A stretch of DNA of 24,532 bases, taken from contig CALEVL010000165.1 in NCBI GenBank assembly GCA_937924675.1, positions 1 through 24,532 on the forward strand, given 5' to 3'. Positions 14,579 through 22,357 of this stretch are shown here, one piece after another. The DNA is from an uncultured Ignavibacteria bacterium (GTDB lineage: Bacteria; Bacteroidota; Ignavibacteria; Tepidaquicellales; Tepidaquicellaceae). The notes under the pieces are model-generated. The model was not told where the DNA came from, did not search any database, and saw only the letters and a program-made list of their open reading frames with translations. Positions within the stretch are counted from its first letter, which is position 1. Each line of letters starts with the position of its first letter. The position numbers and the translations under genes were made by a program.

Positions 14579-15097
14579 ATGACCTTCAAAAACATCTTTG
14601 CAGCAATGCTAATTACAATGCTTCCCTGCGTTGTGAATGCTCAGTATGTATGGGAGAAGCTTGCATATTATCACTCCACAGGCAGCGCTCCGAAAGATAT
14701 TGCGGGAAGCTATCAGATAGAACTAAATGAACTTGGTTCAGGGAAGCTCGAATATACGAAGTACGGAAGGACCAATATTTATGAGTTTGAAGGAGGAAAG
14801 AAAGGTCTTCGTGAATTGAACCGCATGATGCTTTCAAGCGGCATACTTGATGCAGACACGAATGAACTGAGGGGAAGCAAGGAATTTACCGGTGACCCGG
14901 TTTATGTCATCACGATTTTTCTTGATAAGCCCCAGGGATGGAAAAAGAGAAAGCATCCGGTTGTGATTGTTCAGACAGATGTAAGCAACAAGTATCGCGA
15001 AAAAGCTTTCAGAATTTATGAACAGCTCGAAGGGGTAATTCCAAAGTCTGTCTGGGAACAGGCATTTGCAGATGCCGAAAAGAATTCCGGAAAATAA
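14579..15097 (+). CDS. Secreted protein of unknown function, tandem paralog 2
   Basis: A 172-residue exported protein from ATG 14579, with a signal peptide (KNIFAAMLITMLPCVVNAQ, cleavage near NAQ). No family is recognised. It aligns end to end with the preceding gene: W.xLxYYHSxG near the mature start, GSGKLEYTKYGRTNIYEFEGG, GLRELNRMMLSSGILDADTNEL, I-x-L strands in the middle, PVVIVQTDVSNKYREKAF, and a final helix before VIPKSV. The copies have diverged strongly while keeping this skeleton, which argues for old duplication under selection. It probably forms one transcript with paralog 1 (9 bp apart). Its stop codon directly abuts the stop of convergent cysS, with no terminator between. Confidence 0.7.
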   Translation: MTFKNIFAAMLITMLPCVVNAQYVWEKLAYYHSTGSAPKDIAGSYQIELNELGSGKLEYTKYGRTNIYEFEGGKKGLRELNRMMLSSGILDADTNELRGSKEFTGDPVYVITIFLDKPQGWKKRKHPVVIVQTDVSNKYREKAFRIYEQLEGVIPKSVWEQAFADAEKNSGK

Positions 15098-16510
15098 TCA
15101 GGAACCGGATTTCTTTATAGATACACCTTCTTTTGTGTCAATGATCTCGTAACCGAGTGATTTGATCTTATCCCTCAATTCATCTGCCTTGCCAAAGTCT
15201 TTTGCTTTCTTTGCTTCCAGTCTTTGAGCGGCAAGGGTTGCTATTTCCGCAGGGATTTCGATCTGTTCAATTGGATTTTTAACCGTCTGATCCAGATTGA
15301 GTCCGAAAACCTTGTCAAAATCCTTCACAAGTTCAAGCTTGTCATTTGAACTGATTCCGTTGCTTCTCATCATGTCCCATATTACTGACATAGCAACAGG
15401 CATATTGAGATCATCGTTTATGGCATTGCGGAAGTTGGATTTGAATCCTTCATAAACTTCTTTGTCTGTTTCAACACCGTCATTTGAATTCTTCAGCACA
15501 GCAATCTTAGATATCAGATTTCTGTATCCGCTCTTAGCAGCGTTCAATGCTTCCATTGAAAACTTCAGCTTCTTCCTGTAATGTGCCATGAGAAGGAAAT
15601 ATCTGTAGTCGAGTGGAGAGAACCCCTCATCAATCAATGTTTGAAGTCTGATGAATTTGCCTGTTGACTTAGACATCTTCTCATCGCCCATATTCAGAAA
15701 TTCTCCGTGAAGCCAGTAGTTTACATACTTCTCGCCTGTGCAGGCCTGTGACTGTGCTATTTCATTTGTATGATGAACAGGAAGATGGTCAATTCCTCCG
15801 CAATGAATGTCAAAATGATTTCCGAGAATCGCGGTACTCATTGCCGAGCATTCAACATGCCAGCCAGGAAATCCCTTTCCCCACGGTGAGTCCCATTCCA
15901 TCTGTCTCTTTTCATTCTTTGGAGAAAATTTCCAGAGCGCAAAGTCTGTGATGTTTTTCTTCTCATCAGAATATTCTATCCTTGCGCCTTCTTTCATTCC
16001 TTCAACATCCAGTCGGGCAAGCTTTGTGTAATCCGGGAACTTTGATGTATCATAATAAACTCCGTCTCTTGTAATGTATGTGAATCCCTTTTCTTCCAAA
16101 CATTTCACCATGTTGATCTGCTCTCTTATGAAATCTGTAGCTTTGGTATAAACCTCGGGCTTTTCAATGTTCAACAGTTTAACATCATTCAGAAAAACAT
16201 CAGTATAATAAGCCGAAATTTCCCATACGCTTGTACCCTTCTCTCTTGCAGTCTTTTCCATCTTGTCTTCACCTTCATCATGATCTGATGTCAGATGACC
16301 TACATCCGTAATATTCATCACGTATTTTACTTCAAAGCCATTGTATCTGAGAACTCTGAGCAAAATATCTTCAAAGAAGAAAGTTCTGAAATTTCCGATA
16401 TGCTGATAATTGTAAACAGTCGGGCCGCACGAATACATTCTTACTTTTCCCGGTTCAATCGGAACAAACTCATCTACAGACCTGGTAAGCGAATTATAAA
16501 TCTTAAGCAT
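15098..16510 (-). CDS. cysS: Cysteinyl-tRNA synthetase
   Basis: A 470-residue class I aminoacyl-tRNA synthetase that charges tRNA-Cys. The Zn-binding and catalytic elements are complete: CGPTVYNYQHIGN (C28; the HIGH-equivalent HIGN at 37-40), WHVECSAMS (C221), HHTNEIAQS (H246 and E250 as further Zn ligands), and KMSKS (278-282). The C-terminal helical domain ends with the usual KAKDFGKADELRDKI anticodon-binding hairpin. The length is normal. The start is ATG at 16510, 30 bp after the DUF985 cupin stop, so it may be co-transcribed with the two cupins. Its 3' end meets the convergent paralog gene exactly. Confidence 0.96.
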   Translation of the reverse strand: MLKIYNSLTRSVDEFVPIEPGKVRMYSCGPTVYNYQHIGNFRTFFFEDILLRVLRYNGFEVKYVMNITDVGHLTSDHDEGEDKMEKTAREKGTSVWEISAYYTDVFLNDVKLLNIEKPEVYTKATDFIREQINMVKCLEEKGFTYITRDGVYYDTSKFPDYTKLARLDVEGMKEGARIEYSDEKKNITDFALWKFSPKNEKRQMEWDSPWGKGFPGWHVECSAMSTAILGNHFDIHCGGIDHLPVHHTNEIAQSQACTGEKYVNYWLHGEFLNMGDEKMSKSTGKFIRLQTLIDEGFSPLDYRYFLLMAHYRKKLKFSMEALNAAKSGYRNLISKIAVLKNSNDGVETDKEVYEGFKSNFRNAINDDLNMPVAMSVIWDMMRSNGISSNDKLELVKDFDKVFGLNLDQTVKNPIEQIEIPAEIATLAAQRLEAKKAKDFGKADELRDKIKSLGYEIIDTKEGVSIKKSGS

Positions 16511-16540
16511 GATATTTTATTTGATGCGTCTCTTTTGAAA

Positions 16541-17047
16541 TCATTGTGTGAATTTTTCAATAAATTCTTTGTGCTGAGGAAATCTTTCTGAAAGTTCTGA
16601 CTTGTTTGCAAGTTCAAAATCATCGAAGTCAAATCCCGGTGAAACAGTACAGCCGGCGAGTGTAAAGGAATTAGTTTCAGCCAACTCTGCGCAAAACCAA
16701 TTGCCTGCTTCAATAACAACCACAGGACTCTCACCCTTTTCCACATTCAGTCCCAGAATGTTTTCCTTCAGCTTTCCAGCGCGATCGATCTCATAAACAA
16801 TGAGCGGTGATCCGTCATAGAAATGCCAGACCTCATCTGACTTTATCTTGTGAAGTGCATTCAATTCACCGCTTCGAAGGAGAAAGTAAATCGCCGTGCT
16901 GTAATTTCTCAAAACTCCTGATGCGGTGTCAACACTCTTAACTAAGGTTGATTCACCGCATCTGTAAATTTCTTTGAAATGTCCGCCTTCCCTGTGAGGG
17001 ATCAGCGAAAGTTTTTCAATCCAGTATTTGGAATCTCTCATGTTCAT
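16541..17047 (-). CDS. DUF985 cupin protein (cupin_5, YML079w-like)
   Basis: A 168-residue single-domain cupin. The family landmarks are IPHREGGHFKEIYR near the start, STAIYFLLRSGELNALHKIKSDEVWHFYDG (the cupin core with metal-type His/Glu positions), and the closing NWFCAELAETNSFTLAGCTVSPGFDFDDFELA. The last element, with its run of acidic/aromatic residues, is diagnostic of DUF985. Solved relatives bind small ligands, but no reaction is established for most members. ATG 17047 is chosen. The frame extends 6 bp to a TTG abutting the upstream stop, and an ATG at 17041 is also possible. It is sandwiched between another cupin and cysS on the same strand, so co-transcription is likely. Confidence 0.85.
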   Translation of the reverse strand: MNMRDSKYWIEKLSLIPHREGGHFKEIYRCGESTLVKSVDTASGVLRNYSTAIYFLLRSGELNALHKIKSDEVWHFYDGSPLIVYEIDRAGKLKENILGLNVEKGESPVVVIEAGNWFCAELAETNSFTLAGCTVSPGFDFDDFELANKSELSERFPQHKEFIEKFTQ

Positions 17048-17053
17048 TGGCAA

Positions 17054-17386
17054 TTATTCAAAATAAAATGCCAGCCAAATGCATGCCGGCTCTTTGCTTG
17101 TGAATGTGACTCTATGTCGTGTGTCTTTGGGAATCAGCAAATAATCTCCGGCAATCAGCTTTCGTTCATTATCATTTTCAAAACAAAGTCCGGCTTCGCC
17201 CTGAAGCAATACTACCCATTCGTTTCTGTCCTGCTCAAGCCATTGACCATCGGGAGTTCTTTGTCCATTAGAGATGATTCTTTCTACAAGCGAATGACTT
17301 GATTCTGCAAGCGGCTGAAATATCTCAAATTCACTTTCTGCCGTTCCGTCTATGTCAAAAACATTTCTGCTTCTTTCTTCGGTCAA
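17054..17386 (-). CDS. Small cupin-2 domain protein
   Basis: A 110-residue single cupin barrel. The two cupin motifs are NEWVVLLQGEAGLCFENDNE (G-x-[A]G-type first motif) and LIAGDYLLIPKDTRHRVTFT (the second, with P-x-x-x-x-H). The first motif lacks the usual HxH pair, so metal binding is uncertain, although E and H remain. It contains no Met at all, so the start must be the TTG at 17386, and an in-frame TAA lies just upstream. The sequence is unrelated to the DUF985 cupin that follows 6 bp later, so this is a pairing of two different cupin families rather than a duplication. The substrate is unknown. Confidence 0.8.
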   Translation of the reverse strand: MTEERSRNVFDIDGTAESEFEIFQPLAESSHSLVERIISNGQRTPDGQWLEQDRNEWVVLLQGEAGLCFENDNERKLIAGDYLLIPKDTRHRVTFTSKEPACIWLAFYFE

Positions 17387-17409
17387 AGCATTTTATTTAG
17401 ATTTATCCT

Positions 17410-17453
17410 AAAAACAAAAATGCCCTGTGATGCAGAAATGCACTGCACAGGGC
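17410..17453 (-). terminator. Rho-independent terminator after the fatty acid hydroxylase gene
   Basis: GCCCTGTG (17422-17429) pairs with CACAGGGC (17446-17453). An inner TGCA/TGCA pair around a GAAA tetraloop can extend the stem across a small bulge. On the - strand the hairpin is followed by a T-rich tail (ATTTTTGTTTTT, down to about 17410). It ends transcription of the gene terminating at 17476 and isolates the cupin-cysS group downstream. Confidence 0.8.
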
Positions 17454-17475
17454 AAAATTTATTTCAGAACGAGAT

Positions 17476-18120
17476 TCACTTGCCTTCAAATGCAGCAGGG
17501 TCGTCCTTTTTTCTCAGACGGTCAGGAACAGTTCTGAAAATATAGTCCCACAATGGATTGCTGACACCGTATGCCGTATGCTCATCACCGTAGTGATGTT
17601 TGAGGTGATACGTCTTGAGGAATGCGCCTATCTTCCCATTCATTTTCATGTGATGAGTAGCGTAATGAATCGAGTCATACGATACATATCCAAACATAAA
17701 TCCCGAGAAAACACCAAAATGATAAACTCCAAAAGCAGCGTTGAATCCAATATAGAACAGAATTGCCAGCGGAACGCTGACAAGCAGCGGCATCACAAGT
17801 CTTGTAGCATCACGGGGATAATCATGATGAATTCCATGCACAAGAAAGTGAATTCTCTTACCGATTTCAGATTTGGGATCATAATGAAATGCCCATCTGT
17901 GAATCACATATTCAGTCAGCGTCCAGAAAAAAACACCAAATACAAAGCTGACTATTCCGGCTATTAATCCTGTATCTTTGATTCCAAGATACGCCATGAA
18001 GATTAATACTGGAACATAAACCACTACCGGAGTTATCGGATGAATATGTGAGAAATATTCAAGAAACGGATTCTTGAATAGTCTGATTGTTTCGTTTCTG
18101 TTTGATACGAATTTTCCCAT
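17476..18120 (-). CDS. Fatty acid hydroxylase / sterol desaturase superfamily membrane protein
   Basis: A 214-residue integral membrane di-iron enzyme. Its histidine clusters are all present: H74 and H79 in EYVIHRWAFH, H91-H99 in HFLVHGIHH, H152-H157 in IHYATHH, and H172-H181 in YHLKHHYGDEH, followed by YGVSNPLWDYIF. This pattern, and the size, resemble the catalytic part of fatty acid 2-hydroxylases (Scs7/FA2H), without the cytochrome b5 domain found in fungi and animals. Around four membrane segments separate the boxes. A likely role is 2-hydroxylation of lipid acyl chains, as in hydroxylated sphingolipids or ornithine lipids, but other hydroxylations in this superfamily are possible. The start is ATG at 18120. 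A terminator follows the stop, and mscL lies 71 bp upstream. Confidence 0.82.
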   Translation of the reverse strand: MGKFVSNRNETIRLFKNPFLEYFSHIHPITPVVVYVPVLIFMAYLGIKDTGLIAGIVSFVFGVFFWTLTEYVIHRWAFHYDPKSEIGKRIHFLVHGIHHDYPRDATRLVMPLLVSVPLAILFYIGFNAAFGVYHFGVFSGFMFGYVSYDSIHYATHHMKMNGKIGAFLKTYHLKHHYGDEHTAYGVSNPLWDYIFRTVPDRLRKKDDPAAFEGK

Positions 18121-18191
18121 TATTACTTTAGTTTTAAATTACACTCATATAGGATTTCACAAGAACAATAAAATCCGTAATGAGTTCGGAA

Positions 18192-18584
18192 TTACTTTTG
18201 CTGTTTGAGAATGTCTCTTATCTCTGACAGCAATACAACATCTTCGGGAGTAGGAGGAGGAGCTTCTTCCGGTTTGCTTCCTCGGAATTTATTTATCCCT
18301 TTAACCATGAAGAATATAGCAACTGCTATTATGAAGAAATCCACCACAGCTTGTAAGAACTTCCCGTATGCAAAAATTACGGGCTCCTTGCCGTCAGTTC
18401 CTTCTTTCAATATGATGCCGAGCGTCGTAAAATCAACACCCCCAAGCAAGATTCCCAAAACAGGCATGAAAAGATCAGAAACAAATGAGGAAACGATCTT
18501 TCCGAATGCGGCACCGATTATGACACCTACGGCTAAATCGAGAGCATTGCCCTGTGAAATGAACTTTTTGAATTCGTCTATCAT
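18192..18584 (-). CDS. mscL: Large-conductance mechanosensitive channel
   Basis: A 130-residue channel that opens under membrane tension to release solutes after hypo-osmotic shock. It has the short N-terminal amphipathic helix (IDEFKKFISQG), the first pore helix with the family core NALDLAVGVIIGAAFGKIVSS, a periplasmic loop, the second helix (FLQAVVDFFIIAVAIFFMV), and a Pro-rich linker before the C-terminal bundle helix LLSEIRDILKQQK. The length is normal. The start is ATG at 18584. The gene sits 36 bp downstream of the Ppx/GppA stop, so it may be reached by transcription of the long - strand run or have its own promoter. Confidence 0.95.
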   Translation of the reverse strand: MIDEFKKFISQGNALDLAVGVIIGAAFGKIVSSFVSDLFMPVLGILLGGVDFTTLGIILKEGTDGKEPVIFAYGKFLQAVVDFFIIAVAIFFMVKGINKFRGSKPEEAPPPTPEDVVLLSEIRDILKQQK

Positions 18585-18620
18585 GGTTTAAATTTTTGTT
18601 AAAATACCTAATTAAGTTCG

Positions 18621-19538
18621 TTAACAAAAGTCATCTAAATTCAACATGAGTCCGTATCTCAATCCTTTGGCAGAGACTCTTATTTCGCCTGCTCCAAGTC
18701 TCTCCATCAGCATCTTAAGTATAAGCGACCCGGAAACGATTATATCGCTTCTTCCTCTCATAAAATCTCCTATTGCGAGTCTTTCTGCTTCATTCATGTT
18801 CATGAGTCTGTTTGAAATGTCAGATACATCCTCCAAAGAAATCACATCTCCATGAATTCTCCCGAATTCAAATTCTTTCATTCCGTTCTTTACGGCCGAA
18901 AGTGTTGTAATTGTGCCTGCTACTCCGACAAGCTTTCTCTTCCCGGGCGAAAGAGATAATTTCACAATAGATTTGCCAATGAGTTCTTCTGCCTGAGAAA
19001 CTGCATTTTGTCCGTAGCCATTGCGGAAATACATTTCTGTCAGCCTTACCGAGCCGATGTTCATAGTTTCGTTGATCAGTGTATCATCACTACGGAAAGA
19101 AATTTCAGTGCTTCCTCCGCCTATGTCAATCACTGCATAATCATCTTCAGGCAAGTCAAATACAGCCCCGCTAAATGCACACTCAGCCTCCTGTTTGCCG
19201 GTGATGACTTTAATTCTAATACCTGTCTTGCTGCTTATGAATTCAATAAACTCCTTGCTGTTGACAGCATCTCTCAATGCACTTGTACCGAATGCATATA
19301 TCCCGCGTACATTGTGATCATCAGAAATTTGTTTGTAGTTCTCGAAGATAGCAAGCGCTTTGTCAAAGCTTTCACGTGATATTCTGCTTGTCTCGTAGAT
19401 ACCCTTTCCAATTCGGGGGATTTCCTGCGCCTCAAAGAGCGCGGTAAGTTTTTCGTTTTCTAAAGTGGCAATCAGCAGCAGGCAGGTATTAGTGCCGAGG
19501 TCAATTATACTGTATGTAACGTCATTTCTTGATCGCAT
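18621..19538 (-). CDS. Ppx/GppA-type phosphatase (exopolyphosphatase family)
   Basis: A 305-residue ASKHA-fold phosphatase of the Ppx/GppA family, which hydrolyses polyphosphate or converts pppGpp to ppGpp. The phosphate-binding loops are SIIDLGTNTCLLLI (phosphate-1, near residues 10-23) and AVIDIGGGSTEISF (phosphate-2, about 135-148). Between them lie FGTSALRDA and the catalytic Glu region KQEAECAFSGA. It is the short, two-domain form without the C-terminal HD-like region. Such short forms are common outside enterobacteria. Substrate preference cannot be told from sequence here. The start is ATG at 19538, which overlaps the end of prmA by 17 bp and implies coupling. Confidence 0.88.
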   Translation of the reverse strand: MRSRNDVTYSIIDLGTNTCLLLIATLENEKLTALFEAQEIPRIGKGIYETSRISRESFDKALAIFENYKQISDDHNVRGIYAFGTSALRDAVNSKEFIEFISSKTGIRIKVITGKQEAECAFSGAVFDLPEDDYAVIDIGGGSTEISFRSDDTLINETMNIGSVRLTEMYFRNGYGQNAVSQAEELIGKSIVKLSLSPGKRKLVGVAGTITTLSAVKNGMKEFEFGRIHGDVISLEDVSDISNRLMNMNEAERLAIGDFMRGRSDIIVSGSLILKMLMERLGAGEIRVSAKGLRYGLMLNLDDFC

Positions 19539-20367
19539 ACATTCCTATCCATTCACCCTTGCATTGAATGTCTTCAACATCAAAGCCATTCTGAAACAGA
19601 TATTCCATTATTCCCTGATCTTCATCCATCAGAACTCCAGATACAAAGAGCTTTCCTCCCTTAGTAATTTTTTCCGTAATGTGTTCAATATTCTCAATTA
19701 TCACACTACTGATGATGTTTGCGCAAATGACGTCGAAATTCTCTTCCTCAATTTCATCTATGCCTGCGCAATAAAGAGAAACAGATTTCTCCGCTTTGTT
19801 TTTCTTCAGACATTCTGCTGCGTTTTCAATCGCATCAGGATCATTGTCAATCGCTACTGCTTTCTTCACACCAAGCTTAAGACCAGCAATAGCAAGCACT
19901 GCCGTTCCGCAACCGTAATCAAGAAGATGTTCTTCGTCACCTTTAAGATACTTTGTCATCATCTCAAGCATAAGCTGAGTTGTTTCATTGTGACCCGTAC
20001 CGAATGCCATCTTGGGATCGATCTCTATCAGAATCTTGTCCTTAGTATCGCCAAGCTCGTGCTTCAGCCATGACGGATATATGATCATCTTCCTTCCTAT
20101 CTTAACCGGCTTGATCGATCGTTCCCATTCCTTATTCCAATCCTTATTCTCAAACTCTTTGACAAGAATATTCTTGCCGCTGACTCCTTCATGTCCGGTG
20201 AGAAACTCTTTCAGCTCATTGGCTTCAGTCTCATCGGGAAAGCAGACAATGAAAGTTCCGTCCTCTTCGAGAACTGTCAGATCGCCGTAAACTGTAAGCA
20301 GATTTCCGAGACTCTCATAATTTGACTTGCTGAAACTGACATGTACTTCAAAGTATTTATCTCTCAT
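19522..20367 (-). CDS. prmA: Ribosomal protein L11 methyltransferase
   Basis: A 281-residue SAM-dependent methyltransferase that trimethylates ribosomal protein L11. The N-terminal recognition domain is followed by the linker KNILVKEFENKDWNKEWERS and the KIGRKMIIYPSW segment typical of PrmA. The catalytic part has IEIDPKMAFGTGHNETTQLML, the SAM loop LLDYGCGTAVLAIAGLKLG (Y in place of the usual V), AVAIDNDPDAIENAAEC, and the NPPY-equivalent VICANIISSVI (ANI). ATG 20367 is chosen because AGGA lies nine bases before it. The frame runs back to a TTG at 20391. With this start it overlaps folD by 11 bp. It sits in the tight folD-prmA-ppx run. Confidence 0.92.
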   Translation of the reverse strand: MRDKYFEVHVSFSKSNYESLGNLLTVYGDLTVLEEDGTFIVCFPDETEANELKEFLTGHEGVSGKNILVKEFENKDWNKEWERSIKPVKIGRKMIIYPSWLKHELGDTKDKILIEIDPKMAFGTGHNETTQLMLEMMTKYLKGDEEHLLDYGCGTAVLAIAGLKLGVKKAVAIDNDPDAIENAAECLKKNKAEKSVSLYCAGIDEIEEENFDVICANIISSVIIENIEHITEKITKGGKLFVSGVLMDEDQGIMEYLFQNGFDVEDIQCKGEWIGMYAIKK

Positions 20368-21244
20368 AGATATTTCCTGTTGCTGAATCAAATGTGTTTT
20401 TCATGAGCATTGCTATTGTCATCGGACCAACTCCGCCGGGAACAGGGGTAATTAGCGATGACTTTTCTATGCAATCATTATAGTCAACATCACCTGTAAT
20501 TCTGTAGCCCCTCTTTGCAAGAGGATCTTCTACTCTGTTGATCCCAACGTCTATCACAACACATCCCTCTTTTATAAAATCACTCTTCACAAATTCCGGT
20601 TTTCCGATTGCCGCGATCAATATGTCTGCAGTTGAAGTTATTTCTTTGAGATTTTTGGTTCGGCTGTGGCAGACTGTAACTGTTGAATTGAATTCCTTTC
20701 TAAGAAGAAGATTTGCAACGGGTTTCCCTACTATATTACTTCTGCCAAGTACAACCACATGCTTTCCGTCAGTTTCAATACCTGATACTCTGAGCAATTC
20801 AACTACGCCTGCCGGAGTGCAGGGTACAAAGCACTTTTCTCCTATCATAAGATTACCTGCATTTACCGGATGAAATCCATCTACATCTTTTCGATAATTA
20901 ATTTTCTCAAGAACTTTCGGCTGATTGATATGTGATGGCAGAGGCAATTGCACGAGGATTCCGTGGATGCTTTCATCTTCGTTGAATTCGCCTATAAGAT
21001 TCAGGAGTTTCTCTTCGCTGATGTTTTCAGGAAGATGTTCGGTTACAGAGTAAAAGCCAAGTTCATCACAAGCTTTGCCTTTGTTTCTGACATAGACCTT
21101 GGAAGCCGGATCTTCACCGACAATTATGAATGCAAGCCCGGGAGTAATTCCGCGTTCACTCTTCAGAATTTCGACGGAGTGCTTTAAGTCCAGTCTTATT
21201 ATTTCTGAGATCTTCTTTCCGTCTATGATCTTTCTCTCATACAT
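20357..21244 (-). CDS. folD: Bifunctional methylene-THF dehydrogenase / cyclohydrolase
   Basis: A 295-residue enzyme that interconverts 5,10-methylene-, methenyl- and 10-formyl-tetrahydrofolate, feeding one-carbon units to purines and formyl-Met. Key stretches are SKVYVRNKGKACDELG (catalytic Tyr and Lys), ILVQLPLPSHI, DVDGFHPVNAGNL, PCTPAGVVELL, the Rossmann loop VVLGRSNIVGKPVANLLL, ATVTVCHSRT-like VTVCHSRT, VVIDVGINRV, and TPVPGGVGPMTIAML. The last is a FolD signature. Everything expected is present and the length is normal. The start is ATG at 21244. carA lies 24 bp upstream on the same strand, and the 3' end overlaps prmA. Confidence 0.96.
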   Translation of the reverse strand: MYERKIIDGKKISEIIRLDLKHSVEILKSERGITPGLAFIIVGEDPASKVYVRNKGKACDELGFYSVTEHLPENISEEKLLNLIGEFNEDESIHGILVQLPLPSHINQPKVLEKINYRKDVDGFHPVNAGNLMIGEKCFVPCTPAGVVELLRVSGIETDGKHVVVLGRSNIVGKPVANLLLRKEFNSTVTVCHSRTKNLKEITSTADILIAAIGKPEFVKSDFIKEGCVVIDVGINRVEDPLAKRGYRITGDVDYNDCIEKSSLITPVPGGVGPMTIAMLMKNTFDSATGNIYER

Positions 21245-21268
21245 AAGATGAGTTAACAGGATTATGTA

Positions 21269-22354
21269 TTATTTATACTTTGCTACAAGCTTCATAAAAT
21301 CTGTGAACAGATACTTGCTGTCATGCGGGCCGGGACTGGCTTCCGGATGATACTGAACTGACATTACAGGATATTTTTTGTGTGTTAGACCTTCGTTTGT
21401 GCCGTCGTACAGATTGGTATGAGATATTCTGATGTTTTTCTGATCAAGCGAACTCTCATCAACGGCAAAGCCGTGGTTTTGTGAAGTTATTTCGATGCTG
21501 TTCTTCAGATGATTCTTCACAGGATGATTTCCGCCGCGGTGGCCAAACTTCAGCTTGTATGTCTTGCCGCCCAATCCAAGTGCAAGCAACTGATGTCCGA
21601 GACAGATTCCAAACACAGGAATTCCGCTGCAGGCAAGCTCTGCCGCATTCCTGATTCCGTATTCTACAGCTGCGGGATCACCGGGACCGTTTGAAAAAAA
21701 TATTCCGTGTGGTTTGTAATCCAAAACTTCTTTGGCAGATGCCTTGGCGTTAAATACCTTTATCTCAGTATCAAACTTCAGGAACTCTCTGAGAATGTTA
21801 CTCTTGGTTCCGAAATCGTAAAAGGCAATTCTGTATTTGGGGGAGTCAGAGCTGATTTTGTAATTCTTCTTTGTGGTAACATCTTTAACAAGGTCAAGCC
21901 CGCTCATTTCCGGAGATTGTCTTAACTTTTCAAGAAGCTTTGAAATTGATGCCTTTGTTGAAATTATTCCGCGCATTGCTCCTCCGCTTCTTATCACCTT
22001 AGTAAGAGCTCTGGTATCAATTCCCGAAATAGCCGTGATCTTGCTTTGCTTAAGATAGTTGTCAAGTGATTCCAGTCCCTGAAAATTGCTCCAGTTGTCC
22101 TCATAATTTCCCACCACAAGTCCGGAAGCATGAATCATCCCGGATTCTTCATCTGCACCATTGGTTCCGTAATTTCCTATCAGCGGATATGTCATCACAA
22201 CTATCTGTCCCGAATAGGAAGGATCTGTGAGTATCTCCTGATAGCCGGTAAGTGAAGTATTGAAAACTACTTCGCCGGTAGTATCTTCTTTACATCCAAA
22301 AAGTTTTCCTTCGAAGACGGACCCGTCTTCAAGGACCAATATGCCTTTGCTCAA
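21269..22354 (-). CDS. carA: Carbamoyl-phosphate synthase small subunit
   Basis: A 361-residue glutamine amidotransferase subunit that hydrolyses glutamine and channels ammonia to CarB for carbamoyl phosphate (pyrimidines and arginine). The N-terminal CPSase domain has TGEVVFNTSLTGYQEILTDP, SGQIVVMTYPLIGNYG and SGIDTRALTK. The class I amidotransferase triad is C251 (FGICLGHQ), with H336 and E338 in YHPEASPGPHD. SNGPGDP precedes it at 221-227. The start must be TTG at 22354, because the family's first strand follows immediately and no Met is available until the core domain. It begins 3 bp after the S9 peptidase stop. carB is not in this window, so carA is unlinked from its partner on the side seen. 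Confidence 0.95.
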   Translation of the reverse strand: MSKGILVLEDGSVFEGKLFGCKEDTTGEVVFNTSLTGYQEILTDPSYSGQIVVMTYPLIGNYGTNGADEESGMIHASGLVVGNYEDNWSNFQGLESLDNYLKQSKITAISGIDTRALTKVIRSGGAMRGIISTKASISKLLEKLRQSPEMSGLDLVKDVTTKKNYKISSDSPKYRIAFYDFGTKSNILREFLKFDTEIKVFNAKASAKEVLDYKPHGIFFSNGPGDPAAVEYGIRNAAELACSGIPVFGICLGHQLLALGLGGKTYKLKFGHRGGNHPVKNHLKNSIEITSQNHGFAVDESSLDQKNIRISHTNLYDGTNEGLTHKKYPVMSVQYHPEASPGPHDSKYLFTDFMKLVAKYK

Positions 22355-22357
22355 TAT

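Noticed and set aside
19465..20073. 202-residue open frame on the + strand over prmA
   Set aside because: It is antisense to prmA and the Ppx-like gene, both strongly conserved, and has no recognisable domain.
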